From the NCBI RefSeq assembly GCF_901933205.1, contig NC_044571.1, positions 70,185,689 to 70,249,688 of the forward strand: DNA of 64,000 bases, in the 5' to 3' direction. Made by a program: the position numbers and the translations under genes. This document shows positions 50,901 to 63,897 of the stretch, piece by piece. The number at the start of each line of letters is the position of its first letter. Position 1 is the stretch's first letter. The notes under the pieces were generated by a model. That model made no database searches. It saw only the letters and a program-made list of their open reading frames with translations, and was not told the origin of the DNA. The stretch comes from Camarhynchus parvulus. Lineage: Eukaryota; Chordata; Aves; Passeriformes; Thraupidae.

Positions 50901-53900
50901 AAGCCCAGGTGACATAACCTCCTCTTACATGTTACGTATTTTAGACCCCAGACCATCTTAGTAATTCTCTGCTGACCTCTTTACAGTTCTACAGATGTTA
51001 CCTCATCTGTGCTGAGGAGAAGATTGATAATAACTTGCATCTATACTGGTCGCACTTGTGTCCTGGTTCACTTCTAGTGCATCGTGTGCCTTGATCACAC
51101 TCAAGGTGTTTTTCTGGCTCACACAGAACCCAATGCCCACCATAACCAGATCATGGGCTGACCTTTTCCAAGCCGGCATTAGTACATGGGGTTATTCTTT
51201 TCCAAGATATGGAGCTTAGTCCTTCTCTGTCTGAAATCTGTGAGGCTCGTCAGCTCAGTCCCTGATTTTCTGAATGTTCCTTTCAGTAAAAGTCCTTTGA
51301 TTCCTTGTAATCCAGTCTCCCTAGTTCAGCACCATCTTTAGATGTGTTTAGGGTATCCCTTTTGTCAGCATCTGTGTTACTGATGATGTTGAGCAGGATG
51401 GAACGTCATGGTTGGTGCCTCTGACCATTGCCACTTTGACACTGAATGTTTGTCCTTATCCTATGAACTTTATTCTAGATGAGGCATGATGTGTTAGTTA
51501 TGTCTCTAATATGTTAAAACTGTTGGGTCCTCAGGCTAATTGCTCTGCCCTGCACCAACATGTTGGTTTGTGTTTAGGGTGTTATTTTTTAATTAACAAG
51601 GTGAACATGAATAAAATCTGTAGTCCTAAAAATTAAATGGCAGGGCATCTACAGTACTATTATGCCCAAGTGCATGTAGAGAATAAGCAGATTTTCTGTT
51701 CTATGTAAATGATTTATATTATTTTTACATTCAAAAAAATTAGGAATTTATTTTTTTGGCGTTCAATTTGTTTTTACAGTTTTTTTAAATCCAAATTGCT
51801 GACTTTGATTTTTAAGTCACAGTCAAGTATGAATTTAAAGGTAATTAGTAGTTTGTGATCTTGATGGTTTTCCATTATGCTCATGGGAGAGTTGCTCATA
51901 TAATCTTTCTCCATCTTCATGAAATGAGTGTTTTGAACGCTTTCATGTTAGATTAGAGTAGCTGTAACCTACAGAGTTTTGTGGTTTTGATTATACCTTG
52001 AACATCACTGCCAGCAAACTCCTGGCAAGGCTGCTCTGACCCTGTTTGGAGAAATGAGGTATAGAGCATTGTATAGATGTGTACAAAATGTAATTGCTTT
52101 AAAAATCTTAGTTTAAGAAAAGGTAGTGCCCTGAAGGTGTGTGCTGGTAGCCCAGCAACACAGCAAAGCCTCTGTGGCTGTGCCAAGCAAGCTCTTACGG
52201 TGGATTCTCAAACACAGTTGTTGCTACCAATACATTGGCGCGTCTGATTTTAGGAGGCTTGAGATCAGCCTCTTATGTATTCCCCCATCCATCCCCCTCT
52301 TCCCCCCAGGCTCTCGGGCACAGTTTGTTTAAAGGTTCAATGTACATACCTTCCATGCTGCAGTGTAGACCAGCTTGTAGAAGGCATTCATTATATGTCT
52401 ACTGAGTCTGTTGAATTTGAACACTTTTCACATTGTCACATCTGTGTTCCACTTCTACAGTGTATCTTGAGATCTTGCTTTCCAGTTGCCAGGTTTATTT
52501 GAACATGAGGCTCTTTTTTAACTCCATAGCTGTTTGGCTGTAGGATTTTTCAGTGTGTTGTATTTGAAAATTATTTGCTGTTACCTGAATTTTGCCAGTA
52601 TGTGAAACATAAAACCTTATCAACTTCTGATATATCCTAAAGAGATTTTAGTGAACTTTGGCTTCCAAATCTTAGCTTTAAACTAGACGATAAAACAAAA
52701 TTTACTGTGTAAATTGACCGTTGACTGCATGCTGCTACGGAGCCGTATTATTAAGTCATGTGTTCATGCATAGGCTTAAAGCTGTTCTCTAGACAGAAGT
52801 TACTGTAAGCTGACCTGCTTTTCATGGCTGGATTTAAAAAAGAAAGCATCAGCTTAGCAGTACGGATATGCTCTGGTACACATGGAGAGTATCCTATCTA
52901 ACTCACAAAAGCTGCTTTTCTGTTTCCTTTAGAGCCCATGAGTTTTTCAGCATGGGCAACTCATCATTTTTTCTCCCAGGTGTTTTGCTTCTAATCTTGC
53001 TTAAGTCATGAAGAGCAGCAGCAAGTACAGTTCAACTTCAAGCAATTCCTTTTTTGTCTCAAGTTTTATGGTATCTTTTTAAGGAGATGTTTCGTGTGGT
53101 CTGGCTTATTTAGCTCTTCGATTTGTAGCTGAGGCTATGGGTGACCTAGGTGTTACATTAGCAATAAATATTAAGGCAGCTCTGTCTGATACTTTAGATG
53201 TCATTGATGCTTGTGGCTTGGGTATGGTCAAATTCAGTATTGCTGTGGCACTAATGGTCTGAAGAAGCCCAGTGCTTAAAAATCATTGTAGCAATGGGAG
53301 AACAACTCTCTTCTAAGGCCGATATGGTAAAGAAGTGTATATGGGAGAAATATGCTCTCCTCTGGCCCCAATAATGTGCTGGTACTTTACACTGCCTATC
53401 AGTTGCCCAACAGTTCACCTTAAAAGACCACAAGTTAATAGGAAATGGCTCATTATAATGCCTGCTGAAATGTTTCAAAGCTGGTTTTCTGTCCAGGGAA
53501 GAAGGTCCTTTAGGCAATGTCCTTCTGCCAGCTTTCAGGAGAAAGCTGACATAAATGCCCCTATTTTCTCTATGCTCTTTCAAAGCTCATTGTGTATAAT
53601 TTTTCCTGTGTCAGTCTTTATTCCCTTAAGTAAAAAGAGTGGTGGAAGGCGTCTCTTGCCTCTTGGCAACTTAGTTCTAATTAAGCCTGTCCTGTGATAG
53701 GTTGACATGTATGTTACCAAGCTGCAGCATTTTGTGTTCTTTCTGTGAAGATGAAAATGTTTGACATTCTGAAGATCTGACTCCTAGTTCTGTATTCTTA
53801 GCCTAACTCAGGAAGCAAAATTGTTGGCCTAGTTTCTTATATTAAGCAAAACATTTATGCTTTTTTAAACTGTCTGTACTCCACGGAGCACAGTCCTGTG

Positions 53901-55328
53901 TTAAGCTCTGTCTGTACTGATATGGGTGATCCTGTGGTTAGGAATATGGATGAGAAACTAAAAGTCATATGTGGAAAAGAAAAGCAGTTGAGACACATTC
54001 AGGAAATCAAATCTGCAATTTCTTTGATGAATTTTTTGTCAGAACTCCTGAAGATCCCTTTCAGTAACTGCAAGGTAGCCAGCTTGGAGATTTCAAGAGA
54101 CATAGTTCTGAAGTCAGCACAAGTTTGGGAAAAGAAGAGGGAATTGAGTTTTGTGAGGCTTTTTGTTGTGTGTTAAGCATTTCAGACTGTGTATATCCAC
54201 ACTGTTAATAAGGGCTCTAAGGAGCAAGTATTGACATTGGCCTATGTGTATTCATCCTGGGCTGTTGAAGTACTCCTTGACTGCAACAAAATGTCTGCAG
54301 AAGCTTCTGGGGACAGCCTGCTCAGGCCGTATGGCAGAGGTGAGACTGGACTAGGTTGGCCTCCTCTTGCCCAGCAGTTGCCCCCACTATTGCAGCAAGG
54401 GGTGTGCTCGTGCCTCGTGTGCCAGCCTGTGATGCACAGCTTGGGTTTCACGTGCTCTTCTCTGCAGCAGAGTCCTCATCCTTGGAAGGTACTTGGCAGT
54501 CAAGGGTGCAGGGACCAATATGTGGTGTTCCCTCTGCCTCTGTTCTTCTGTTTTGCTCTTATAGAAGCAGCTGCTACATATCAGTGTTGCTTTCACAAAC
54601 CACAGGACACTTCTGTGTCTTAAACAAGATCAGTGTATATATTGAACCACGTGTTTGAGGGTTACAGATTGCCCTAGAATGTGGCTGTGTTAGTGGATGT
54701 AAATTTGGTCATATTTACTTACAGTATAGGTTGTGGATGAAGACTAAAAAAACCACCTCCTTGCCCTGGATGCTGTATTTTAATACCGTGATTTAACCAC
54801 GGGCTTAGTGCATAAATGACCTTGCTAAGAAAAGAGTGAGGAGGGGAAGGAAGAAAAATAAAGGAATAATATTCTAAAACAAATTTGCTTGTATTGAGTC
54901 TGAGGTTAGAGGTTAATGTCAAGTTCCTTTCAGGTTGTGTTTGGGAGTAGTGAGAATGCTGTGAATGTTCACCTGTAAGTTAATACCTAACCTGTCTTTG
55001 CACAGAGCACAGATTTAATAGTTGACCAAGAGTGAGCCAATCCTAGTCAGACTTTCAGTGGTCAGTGGCGTTCCTATATAAAAGTGGTCTAATTTTTTTT
55101 TCTTACATGCCCTGCTCCTGATTGTGTCCATCTTGTCTGTTCCAGGAGCATATAATTCAGAGATGGTAGGCTTTTGAACTATAACATGTAGTTGCAAGTT
55201 TATAATTTATATGCATTTTATAGTAAATTCCAGGAAACATTTCATAGAGAGCGAGAAAAATCATGTAGAATTACTAGAATTCAGAAAGAAGAAAAAAATC
55301 TCTCAGTGCTTGTAGAGCTACTGAAATA

Positions 55329-55334
55329 GCAAAC
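55329..55334. repeat. Left target-site duplication of the solo LTR
   Basis: GCAAAC immediately before the TG end of the LTR. Confidence 0.9.
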
Positions 55335-55725
55335 TGTCGCAGACATCTCTTTATGAAAAATCTTTTCTTTAGGATTTTTCCTGCTGAAGCTGAGAAGTTT
55401 CACCAACAAGATGTAAACAATGGTTATCTGCTGCTGTGGAATGCAACAGGTCTGTCTGGATTGGCCCATCTTGGATGTTTATAATTAATGGCCAATCAAG
55501 GGCCGAGCTATCTCGGACAGAGTCCGAGAGATCTGCTTTTGTTATCATTCTTTCTTTTCTATTCTTAGCTTAGCCTTCTGATGAAACCTTTCCTTCTATT
55601 TCTTTTTAGTATAGTTATAATGTAATATATATATATAAAACAAAATAATAAATCAAGCCTTCTGAACATGGAATCAACGTTCTCGTCTCTTCCCTCACCC
55701 AAGAACCCTTGTGGCCACTGTCACA
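55335..55725 (+). mobile_element. Solo LTR of an endogenous retrovirus (songbird type), 391 bp
   Basis: The element starts TGTCGCAGACATC and ends CACTGTCACA, the TG...CA termini of a retroviral LTR. It is flanked by a perfect 6-bp duplication, GCAAAC, at 55329-55334 and 55726-55731. Six-bp duplications are usual for ERVK-like (betaretrovirus-related) and alpharetrovirus-related elements. Inside are a hairpin (55512-55528), an AT-rich stretch with (TA)n at about 55625-55637 and a polyadenylation signal AATAAA at 55647-55652. The signal sets the + orientation. No viral gene lies on either side, so it is a recombined solo LTR. From memory it resembles an LTR common in passerine genomes; I cannot name the family with certainty. 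Confidence 0.9.
55512..55528. repeat. Hairpin inside the solo LTR
   Basis: CTCGGAC and GTCCGAG are exact reverse complements around AGA. The perfect GC-rich stem is unmutated in an otherwise AT-rich LTR. Confidence 0.85.
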
Positions 55726-55731
55726 GCAAAC
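55726..55731. repeat. Right target-site duplication of the solo LTR
   Basis: GCAAAC immediately after the CA end, identical to the left copy. Confidence 0.9.
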
Positions 55732-55892
55732 TCTCAAATCTACTGGCTCAAATCATATCCCTTCATCTTCCTTCCTACAATGTCAGTGTTTGTTTCTTAC
55801 ATATTTGATCCTGAAAGCAGCAGTAGTTTACAACAGTAATGGTGTCCAAAGCTGCTTTATTTTATATTTCTGAGCTGTAGTTGAGTGGAGGA

Positions 55893-56232
55893 GCACAGCA
55901 CCTGTCAGGCTCCTGAGAGGAGGTTACCAGGAGATGCAGCTCAGTCTCTTCTCACAGGTGGCAAGTGACAGGACATGAGAAAGTGGCCTTGAGTTGCACA
56001 GAGGAGTTTAGATTGGACATAAGGAAAAAAAATTCACTGAAACTGTGGTCAGGCATTGGAAGAGGCTGCCTAGGGAAGTGGCTGAGTTACCATCCCTGGA
56101 TATATTTAGAAGATGTGTAGATGTGGCAGTTTGGGACATGGTTTACTGGTGGACTTGGCAGTGTTGGGCTAATGGTTGGACTTGATGATCTTGGATGTCT
56201 TTTCCAACTTCAATGATTCTGTGATTCCATGA
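55893..56232 (+). mobile_element. CR1 LINE 3' fragment with intact tail repeat, plus orientation
   Basis: The segments follow the order of a CR1 3' untranslated region: GGCAAGTGACAGGACATGAG, AGTTTAGATTGGACATAAGG, GTCAGGCATTGGAAGAGGCT, GATGTGGCAGTTTGGGACAT, and GGACTTGATGATCTTGGATG with TCCAACTTCAATG. The end ATTCTGTGATTCCATG is the 8-bp tail repeat of CR1, nearly intact. The copy is 5'-truncated with no coding sequence. It begins about 160 bp after the solo LTR. Better preserved than the other CR1 pieces here, so probably younger. Confidence 0.94.
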
Positions 56233-58824
56233 TGGCCATGTGTGTGGTGTGACTGATGCTCTTACAGTATTGCTGCTCTCTTTCTAGAGGTGGGCGCTCA
56301 CCCTGGCTCTTCCAGTTAATCTTTTGACTTCGCTACAGGCAGAGGCTCTAAATGGGCTGATGTGCTTATTAATTGACGTAGTGTCAATCATCTCTTAATT
56401 TGATCATGTGTTGCAAAACCTTGTAAACAGCTCTGCTATGTGAAATACATGGCTGCTGGCTCTGTGTGCATGTCCTCAAGGTTATAAATGGACTCATCTG
56501 TATGTTTTGCAGACTGAAATTTTTTTGCTCTGTCATTAGAAAGAGACTGGTTTCTGTGTTGCATGAGAACTGCTCAGGCTGATTAGCATGGAAATGAATG
56601 TATGTGCCTTAATCAGCTTGGGGTGAGGGAAGCTCAAAATTAATTTCATATATTTGCTTAATTTTAAAAACATATAGCTGCTACCACTAGTGACCATTAT
56701 AGTTTAAAATGCAAAACAGTCTTTCATTCAACACAGTGTTTATGCCAACTCATCACTTTTCAAATAATTTGTTTTCCAAACTAGATTTTCTGTATTTAAT
56801 CTTTGCCCCATAAAGCAGACTGGGGGAAGGGCAATCAAGACAGAAACATGCAGGGAGGGATATCAAAGAGGAAGAAGATGCTGACTTGAAACTTAACCCT
56901 GTGTTTCCTGGAACATTGTGTTTATGTTACACTGCTTAATACCTCGAAGCCAGCTCATAAAGAGATTATTTCCTAGCCCTTGTCCTCTGAAGATCATTTC
57001 AGTGGCAACTGTGAAAGGCAAATGAGTTATTGAAATATGAAATGCAAGTGAGAAATTCTCTAGTGAAACATACATTTTAAAAAAACCCCATATAATTAGC
57101 AAAACCAATTTTTTTTTTTTGTGGTAAAAAGATACTAAATTAATTTGTATTCTTCCTGTTCAGAAGACTGTATAATTCAGGGCCTTTATAACTACAAAGA
57201 GAGCTTTATATTAAGCAGGCATATCTAATCTATCTGGAGTGATGCAGAAGGAGCTGCTTTGGTAACCATTAAATTTAAAAAAACTGCCCCATGTCCTGTG
57301 AGCATGTAGAAGTGTGCATGTGTTTTGACTTAGAGCCCTGCTAGGCATCAAAAATACCCTGTCCTGGATAACGTGAAATTTAGAGGAAATATATGTTACT
57401 CAGAAAGTCAAGTGTGTGACTGGCACACCAGTGAGACTGAAAAACTAAAGGAAGATCTTTTTGTATTTATTATAAGAGGAAATGAGATTGCTGATGGTAG
57501 GTGAAATAGGATATAAAACTTTTAAAAATTAAAAAAACAGACTTTAACCAGTCTGATAAATTTGTATGAGTGAAGCAGTTTGAAGGACTGTCTGCTCAGG
57601 AAAAAAAAGTATGGAAAAATGAGACTGCAAATGAAGTGACAAAGGATGATGAAGCTGAGGTTGTTCTTAGAGAAACCAGTAGAGGTTTGGTAATGTTTCT
57701 GGTTGCCTGTTCAAAAGGGGTGGGACTACAGAACAGTATTAGCAAGAGCTGGGAGCAGAGTCAATAAGTGAGGATTTTAGAAGAAGGGAAGGTGTGTCAG
57801 TCAGGTCAGCATGTCAGGAGGAAGCGGGCATTCTACTGTACCAGAAAACAGGAGAGCAAAAGCCTGTGCACTTGATTAATTTAAAGGTATTTAGACCTGC
57901 TGTAATGTAAAAGAAGGGCTTGATCCTGTGAAATTTTGTGACTTTTTCATGTGAACCACTTATCTTCAGCTCCCTTTACCTTGATTGAGAGAAAGCAGCA
58001 CTTTTGAGAGGAGATGAACTCCAGCCTTAAAAGTACATGTCTAAAGCCAGATGAATTGCACTCCAGAAATGCCTGTTTCTCTCTGACTATAAAAGGAGTG
58101 TGGTGTGATTAGTGCAGATAGAGATGTCTCCATTGAAGACACTTGTATGTAGTTGGATGAATTGGATGAATTCCTTTGGTGCTTTCTTGGAACATTAAAT
58201 TATCCCATCAGTTCACTCAGTGCTGACTCCGAAAACGTAAGTTCTGCGCCACAGCCAGTCCTATGAAATTTGTCAGCAGGGGAAGGAAGTTCAGAGAAAT
58301 TGCTAAATGTAAAGTATTCAATGAAAGGCACATTTTGAGTCAACATGATGAGTGTTTTTCTTCACTTTATATATGAAAGTAAGATTATCCAAGATATCTC
58401 AAGGCATCATGGCTGCAACTTAGGCCTAACCCTTGTTTGGATGACACGTGCTTGAAATCTGCAGGCTGGTTGTGTCAGGAGAAAATCAACTACATAATTA
58501 AGAACTCCTGAATACAATGTAATGGTAATGTTCCTTCTTTCCTGAGCATTACTTTTAGTGGTGTGTTAATTTATCTTGCTTTTTTGCTGGGAACCAGTGC
58601 ATACACTTCTGACAATGTTATTCATAGCTCTCAGCTTTCTGGGCTCTCTCATCTGCCTTTGCTGCAGATGAGGTCACCGAGCTTTTTTGAAGTACTAGTG
58701 TATTTTATGATAGAACAGGGTAAAATCATGTTCACTGCAGTAAAGGTAAACTCTTAAGGGCCTTTTGTGTTGCATTAACAAGGCATTTCAAGGAAGTAGG
58801 ATATCAATTTCATGTTTCATGTTT

Positions 58825-58840
58825 AAGACATTAATGTCTT
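58825..58840. repeat. 16-bp perfect palindrome
   Basis: AAGACATT followed directly by AATGTCTT. The flank TTTCATGTTTCATGTTT just upstream is a short direct repeat. Confidence 0.75.
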
Positions 58841-59929
58841 TGTGTTTATGCCTGTTATGGCATGGAGGCAGAAAAAGGTAGTGCTTGAAACAGCCTCCTT
58901 CCTTGCCTTCCTCTTTTCACAAATGAACATTAAAAAATTAAAAGCATGGGTTAAAGTGTCTTCAGAGTATTTTGTATCAAATTTGTTTTATGGAAAGTAT
59001 GCGACCTTCAACAGAAATGCTCTAGTCTCCTTGTTTTTGTGGGAGGGACCCACAAAAAAAAATTCCAAACACATATGGCAGAACACAGAAGATGGCTGAC
59101 AATAGGTATCAAACTGTGCCTTGCTCAGGTATGGAAGAGCTTGTGGGACTGCCTCTCTTCATGGCCTTGTAAGATGGCCTGGATATAAGCTGATCTCTTA
59201 AAAATTACCTAATATTTTTCTCTATATATCTATCTTACAAATAAAAGGGCTCCAGTAGGATTTACTTACTTTATTGATCATCTATCTTTTTATAAACAAC
59301 CAATAATCTCATTTGTTAGTTCTGTAGCAGAACCCTGTCTTTATTTGGTCCTTTAGACTCAAATGCAATAAATAAAAGTAATTATTTTCTGAAATACTGC
59401 AGTTTTATTTCCCATCTGGGCTTATACTTTGAAGCATCTGCAGGTGATGCAGCTGTAGTTTAAGGGCCTTGTGTGAGAATTATTATTTACAGTTGCCAGC
59501 AGTTGCTGTCATACACCTGTAACTGCAATAAATGCAGGCATGCATAGGGACAGAATTAAGAAAACTGTTTATCACTTCCTACTGACCAGATCTTACGGAG
59601 TGTAGCTGACTGGTGTGACACAGGGATGCTTGTGCTGATTGTGTCCTTCCTATTGTATTTGTGACTGCATCCATCTTGGTATATTAGATGGACTCTGGGA
59701 ATAAGAGGGGTAGCCTTGTAGATTGCATGAAGTGTGTGGTAAAGGAATTGATTGTTTTAAATCAGTTTAAGTATATTAAAAATTTAAGTTCTGCTACATT
59801 GCTTTGCTTGGTTAAAATTGATGGTTTCATGTTTCTACTTTTGAGGTTTTAAAGAAGTTTGGTACCAAAATGAGTTTCTAAATAAGATGTTTGATATTTA
59901 TTTAAAATATCACTGCTTCACAATATCAC

Positions 59930-60010
59930 TGTTGGTTTGGGGTTTTTGAGTTTTTTTGTAGTTGTTGGTGGTTTTGTGTTGGTTCACTTTTGTGGGGTTT
60001 TTTTTGTGAA
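59930..60010 (+). repeat. G/T-rich tract
   Basis: GTTGGTTTGGGGTTTTTGAG continues as GTAGTTGTTGGTGG and ends GTGGGGTTTTTTTTGTG. It resembles the tract at 41366-41675 and has the same strand polarity. Confidence 0.85.
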
Positions 60011-60164
60011 ACTTTTCACCAAATTATGACAGAATTTGTTAATTGCTCTGGTTGGCCTGTAAAGTATTCCTGGTGAAAAAAATTGAACTGAAAGGTCTTT
60101 CATCTTTCTTAAATTCTCTTTAAAAATGAAGTAAGCCTGAGCAAACCTCCCAGTGAAATGCTGT

Positions 60165-60235
60165 GTAGAATTGTAGAATATCTCAAGTTTGAAGGGGCCT
60201 GTAAGTCCATCTCCCTGCTCCTTGCACCTAAGACA
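60165..60235 (-). mobile_element. CR1 LINE tail fragment, minus orientation
   Basis: The + strand reads GTAGAATATCTCAAGTTTGA, then AGGGGCCTGTAAGTCCATCT and CCCTGCTCCTTGCACCTA, the complement of a CR1 3' end of the AATATCCTGAGTTGGAAGG type. Only about 70 bp are recognisable. Confidence 0.75.
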
Positions 60236-63200
60236 AGATCATACAAGTAGAACTTTTCTGAATGGACAAAACATATCAGGTAAGAATTTTGCTTGTAAAA
60301 GTGTATTCAGGCTAAAGAAGCAAATGCAAGCTAAATATTTAAAGCCATTGGAACCTGATCTGCAGAAGTCAGTGGGAAGCCACTGATATCTTTGTTGGAA
60401 ACCATCTGTGTTACTGCTCTTTGCTGTGCCCTGTGCTACTTTTTCATGAACCTCCTCAAAGTTCAAGAGAGACCTTAAAGTATTTACTGATAAAACAATA
60501 CAGTGTGTTGTTACCTGAAAAATACTCACCCCCTGCTTCCTTCCACTGTTTCTTTATGAATTTAAGTAACCTATAGATAATTAGGTCTGTAATAATTTGT
60601 GCCCTGTCTTGCTTCTACCCATCCTATTAGAGAGGAAGCAACATGGTATGAAGGCAGCAGTCATCTTCTTCAGGTTGAAAAGCCCTTTCTGTCTTAATCT
60701 GTTAAAGATGCTGATAAAGACTAAGCAGGTTTGAGACTGACAAGAACCTACTGTTTTCTATATTACCTTTTGCTTTCTCGAGAGCAAGGCTGCCAGAGGG
60801 AAGTCCCAGAGGTGGGCAAGGAGCAGCTGTGCTGCATGACTCGCACTTAACTTCATATGTCCCTGCCATCATCCATGGACTTTGTATTGCACAGCCAGAT
60901 GCTGAATGATAGGCACTTGATAAAGGTGAAGTCTTGACCTCAGGCTCTCTTGGAGCCTGTGTAGGCTAAATTCAGATTGTCATGGAAAGAGTTTGAGCAA
61001 GAATCTGAAGGTTGTAGCCATTGCTACAGTTGTGGTACTTGGAACCTGACTTCTTTTTTTCCTCAAGTATGTGTAAAGGAGCAAATCAATCTGTTGTCAA
61101 AGACATTTTTGAGCAGAGGCAATAAAAATAAATTCTGTAAAAATGAAAATGTTTTAGTGAACTCTTGAGTGGCACTCAAAGAACCTTTATAAGAAGCACT
61201 GCTGTCTGATCAGGGAATGAATACAAGAGTATGCAGAAGATTTTGATGCAACTGATGCTTTATTCATATCTTAATTCTTATTTGGATGTATACCCAGGCA
61301 AGGCTTACATCCTGATACTGTTGCAGTGAGCTCTGGAGTGAAAGCCAGGGATCTTCCATCAAATGATACGTACCAATTCTGTCACTACAGAATTTTTTTT
61401 CCAAAGAAGTTAGTTTTTTCCTTGTGCTTTTTCCTTTGAACTCATGCATTTATCCATAATCTTTGTGAACTTGGCCATACCTGGGGGAGCTGCAGTTTAA
61501 TAGTATCCTGGGCTATAATCTTCAGTTCTTCCTGTAGGCAGCTTATCAAATGTACAGAATTGTACCACAGCTCTGATCATCTGGCTAAGGGGATTAATGT
61601 CACCTAATGCAGTGTGCTGGTACCAAACAGATTACAAGGAGCAAAAGAGGTTTGGAGGCTGAGTCAGTGACTTGGAGGAGGAGAGGTGTAAAACCCCTCA
61701 GGAAATCAGTAATCATCTCAATTTGCAGCTTCTGTAGCTAATGTACTGTGTGCAACAAGATGTGCTCTCTGGAGTTGTGGGCTGTACTTGCTGTTCAAGT
61801 GTCAAAGAGGATGCTTGTTACAGAGCTGCTGTTTGGGAGAAACAACTACGATCAACTAACACTTCGTGCTGAAGATTTCACTTTGTCTTAGATTTCATCT
61901 TCTTAAACCAAGTCCATAAATATTTGTGGTGTTTAAAATGCATGTGTAGCATTTCTGGTAGTTCATTTAGCCTTAGTAAGCATATGGGGATGTTAAACAT
62001 TAACTGGGTGCTACATAACTGTGGATATAATTAACTTCATTTGGTCAAGACAGTAAAAGGATACTCTATGTATGTTATGTAGCTGATAAATGCACTTTTA
62101 TGGAGACATTCCCTTGATTTGCCAAAAAATGGGTCGCTAATCTGAAACCACACCTACACTGTAGGCACAGAAGTGAACACAGGCTGCATTAGCTTGCTTG
62201 ACATGTCCCAGCTAAATGGCACTAGAACAAGCTTGAGCATCTCTGCCACATTCTGGTCATGTCTGAAGTGTATGTAGACAAACTGCTAGTTTAAACTACA
62301 GAGTCAGAGACGCTGTTCACATTTTGTCTTTTTAACTTCCCCTGGTCTTTTAAGCATATTTGAAAACAGAGGTGCTTCTTCAATATTTCTATTGCTATGT
62401 AACTGAAAAGTACTTGAACATAAGTTGAAATTCTAAGACAAGTGTATGTCTGCAAAGGCTGTTAGCAGATATGTGCATGACTTTGCTGTGAAGAAATAAT
62501 TGCATGAGAAGACTGCCAAAACTATATGGTCCTGTGTACTGGAGGTGCCCCTGGGGCTGGTAATGAGGGTCTGTGCACTTATCAATCCAAACCCTCCACA
62601 GCTGGTCCCAAGTCCATCTGCAGTTTCCATTTTATGGCTTGATGTCCCTTTGACTCCTTGCTCTGTGCTTGAGTATTTTATTATGTGAGTACTGGGGCAC
62701 AGGGAGGACAGTGTGTGCATGTATGAGAGAAAAGTTAAAAATTGGTGTAGATGATTCTCAGAGCTGATTCATAATTAAAAACCCAACAGCTTTTGTGCTC
62801 CATAGGCGGTTGGTGTGTTGGGGTTTTGTGTTGGTAATTTAACTGGGCCTCTACAGTGCCAAGTGGTGTTTTCACTGCCAGGTAGTGGAGTGCTTAATAG
62901 ATCTATCCAATGGTATTAAGTAAATTTTATGGTTTTGTCAGCTTTTTCCTGTATTTGGCTTTTAGGAACAAGACAGCTGCTAGACTTCTCAGGTGGTTTA
63001 GTTCACATATGAAGTTTGAGCTTAGCAAGTTTCTTTTTCCCATTTTAAGAGTGATTTACTAATAAAACACCTATTTAGGTATTTACTAAACAAAACCAAG
63101 GCCATAAAGTATAATGGTGAACAAGATAACTCTGCCTTTTTTTTTTCAATCAGCAGTGATCCAGATGGATGTATTAAATGGCTATTTAAGTTGTTCTCAC

Positions 63201-63897
63201 AGGATGTAAACTCTGAAAAAAAAGCCAAGTAAATATCCTCTGTCTCCTCTATTCCCAAAGCTCCCTATTCTCCTTCTATTTTAATAGTAAAGCTTTTAGC
63301 TATCGGTTACTTTTTTTTGAGTGATATGTGGCTGACTTGAGATGTGGAAAAGTTTTGTCTAAAGCTTTATTTAAGGAAACACCAAATAATTTGGAACTTT
63401 AACTAAAACTGATGGGGGAAGGAATTAGGGTTGTTTGTACAGATGGGGTTAGAATGGAAATATTTAATCTATATGTAGGTATTTCCAAAATACCTCATAT
63501 GACTTGGTAACCTGATCTACCTTTTCCATGACAAAAGGGCATTTTGGGTGTCTTATCCAATTTAGAAACCTAGTCCTGAGTATTTTTCCGGTCTTGCCCA
63601 ATTTAGACTAGATCAACTCTGAATTCCATGAATTTTTATTTACTTGAAACTGATACAAAATGAGAGAAGAATCAAGTTAAAGTAACTGCCAATAAATCTG
63701 ATAAGGATATTCAGATATAATGGAGATAGTCTTTTGTTTTGGAGTTGGAATTGAGTAACATCTTTGCTGAGGTCAGAGTTGCATACACAAGACATATGTG
63801 AGATCAGGAAGCGCCCTTGTGCTTTCTGATCTGACCTGCATAGTCCGAGATTGGAAAGATGGCCTGGAAAACGGGGCGGTCAGCTGGAGGAGGGAAG
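60236..63897 (+). other. ATP8A2 intron
   Basis: Nothing recognised beyond short unsupported open frames. Confidence 0.5.

Larger units (their letters stand above)
46721..55334 (+). other. ATP8A2 intron
   Basis: No exon was recognised. It contains a hairpin at 47092-47112, a 15-bp direct repeat at 47892-47906 and 47938-47952, and a plus-strand frame at 53802-54623 interrupted by one TAA (54174-54176) with no known motif. Confidence 0.5.
56233..60164 (+). other. ATP8A2 intron
   Basis: No exon or RNA gene was recognised. It holds a 16-bp palindrome at 58825-58840 and the G/T-rich tract at 59930-60010. Homopolymer T/A runs occur near 57110 and 57530. Confidence 0.5.
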
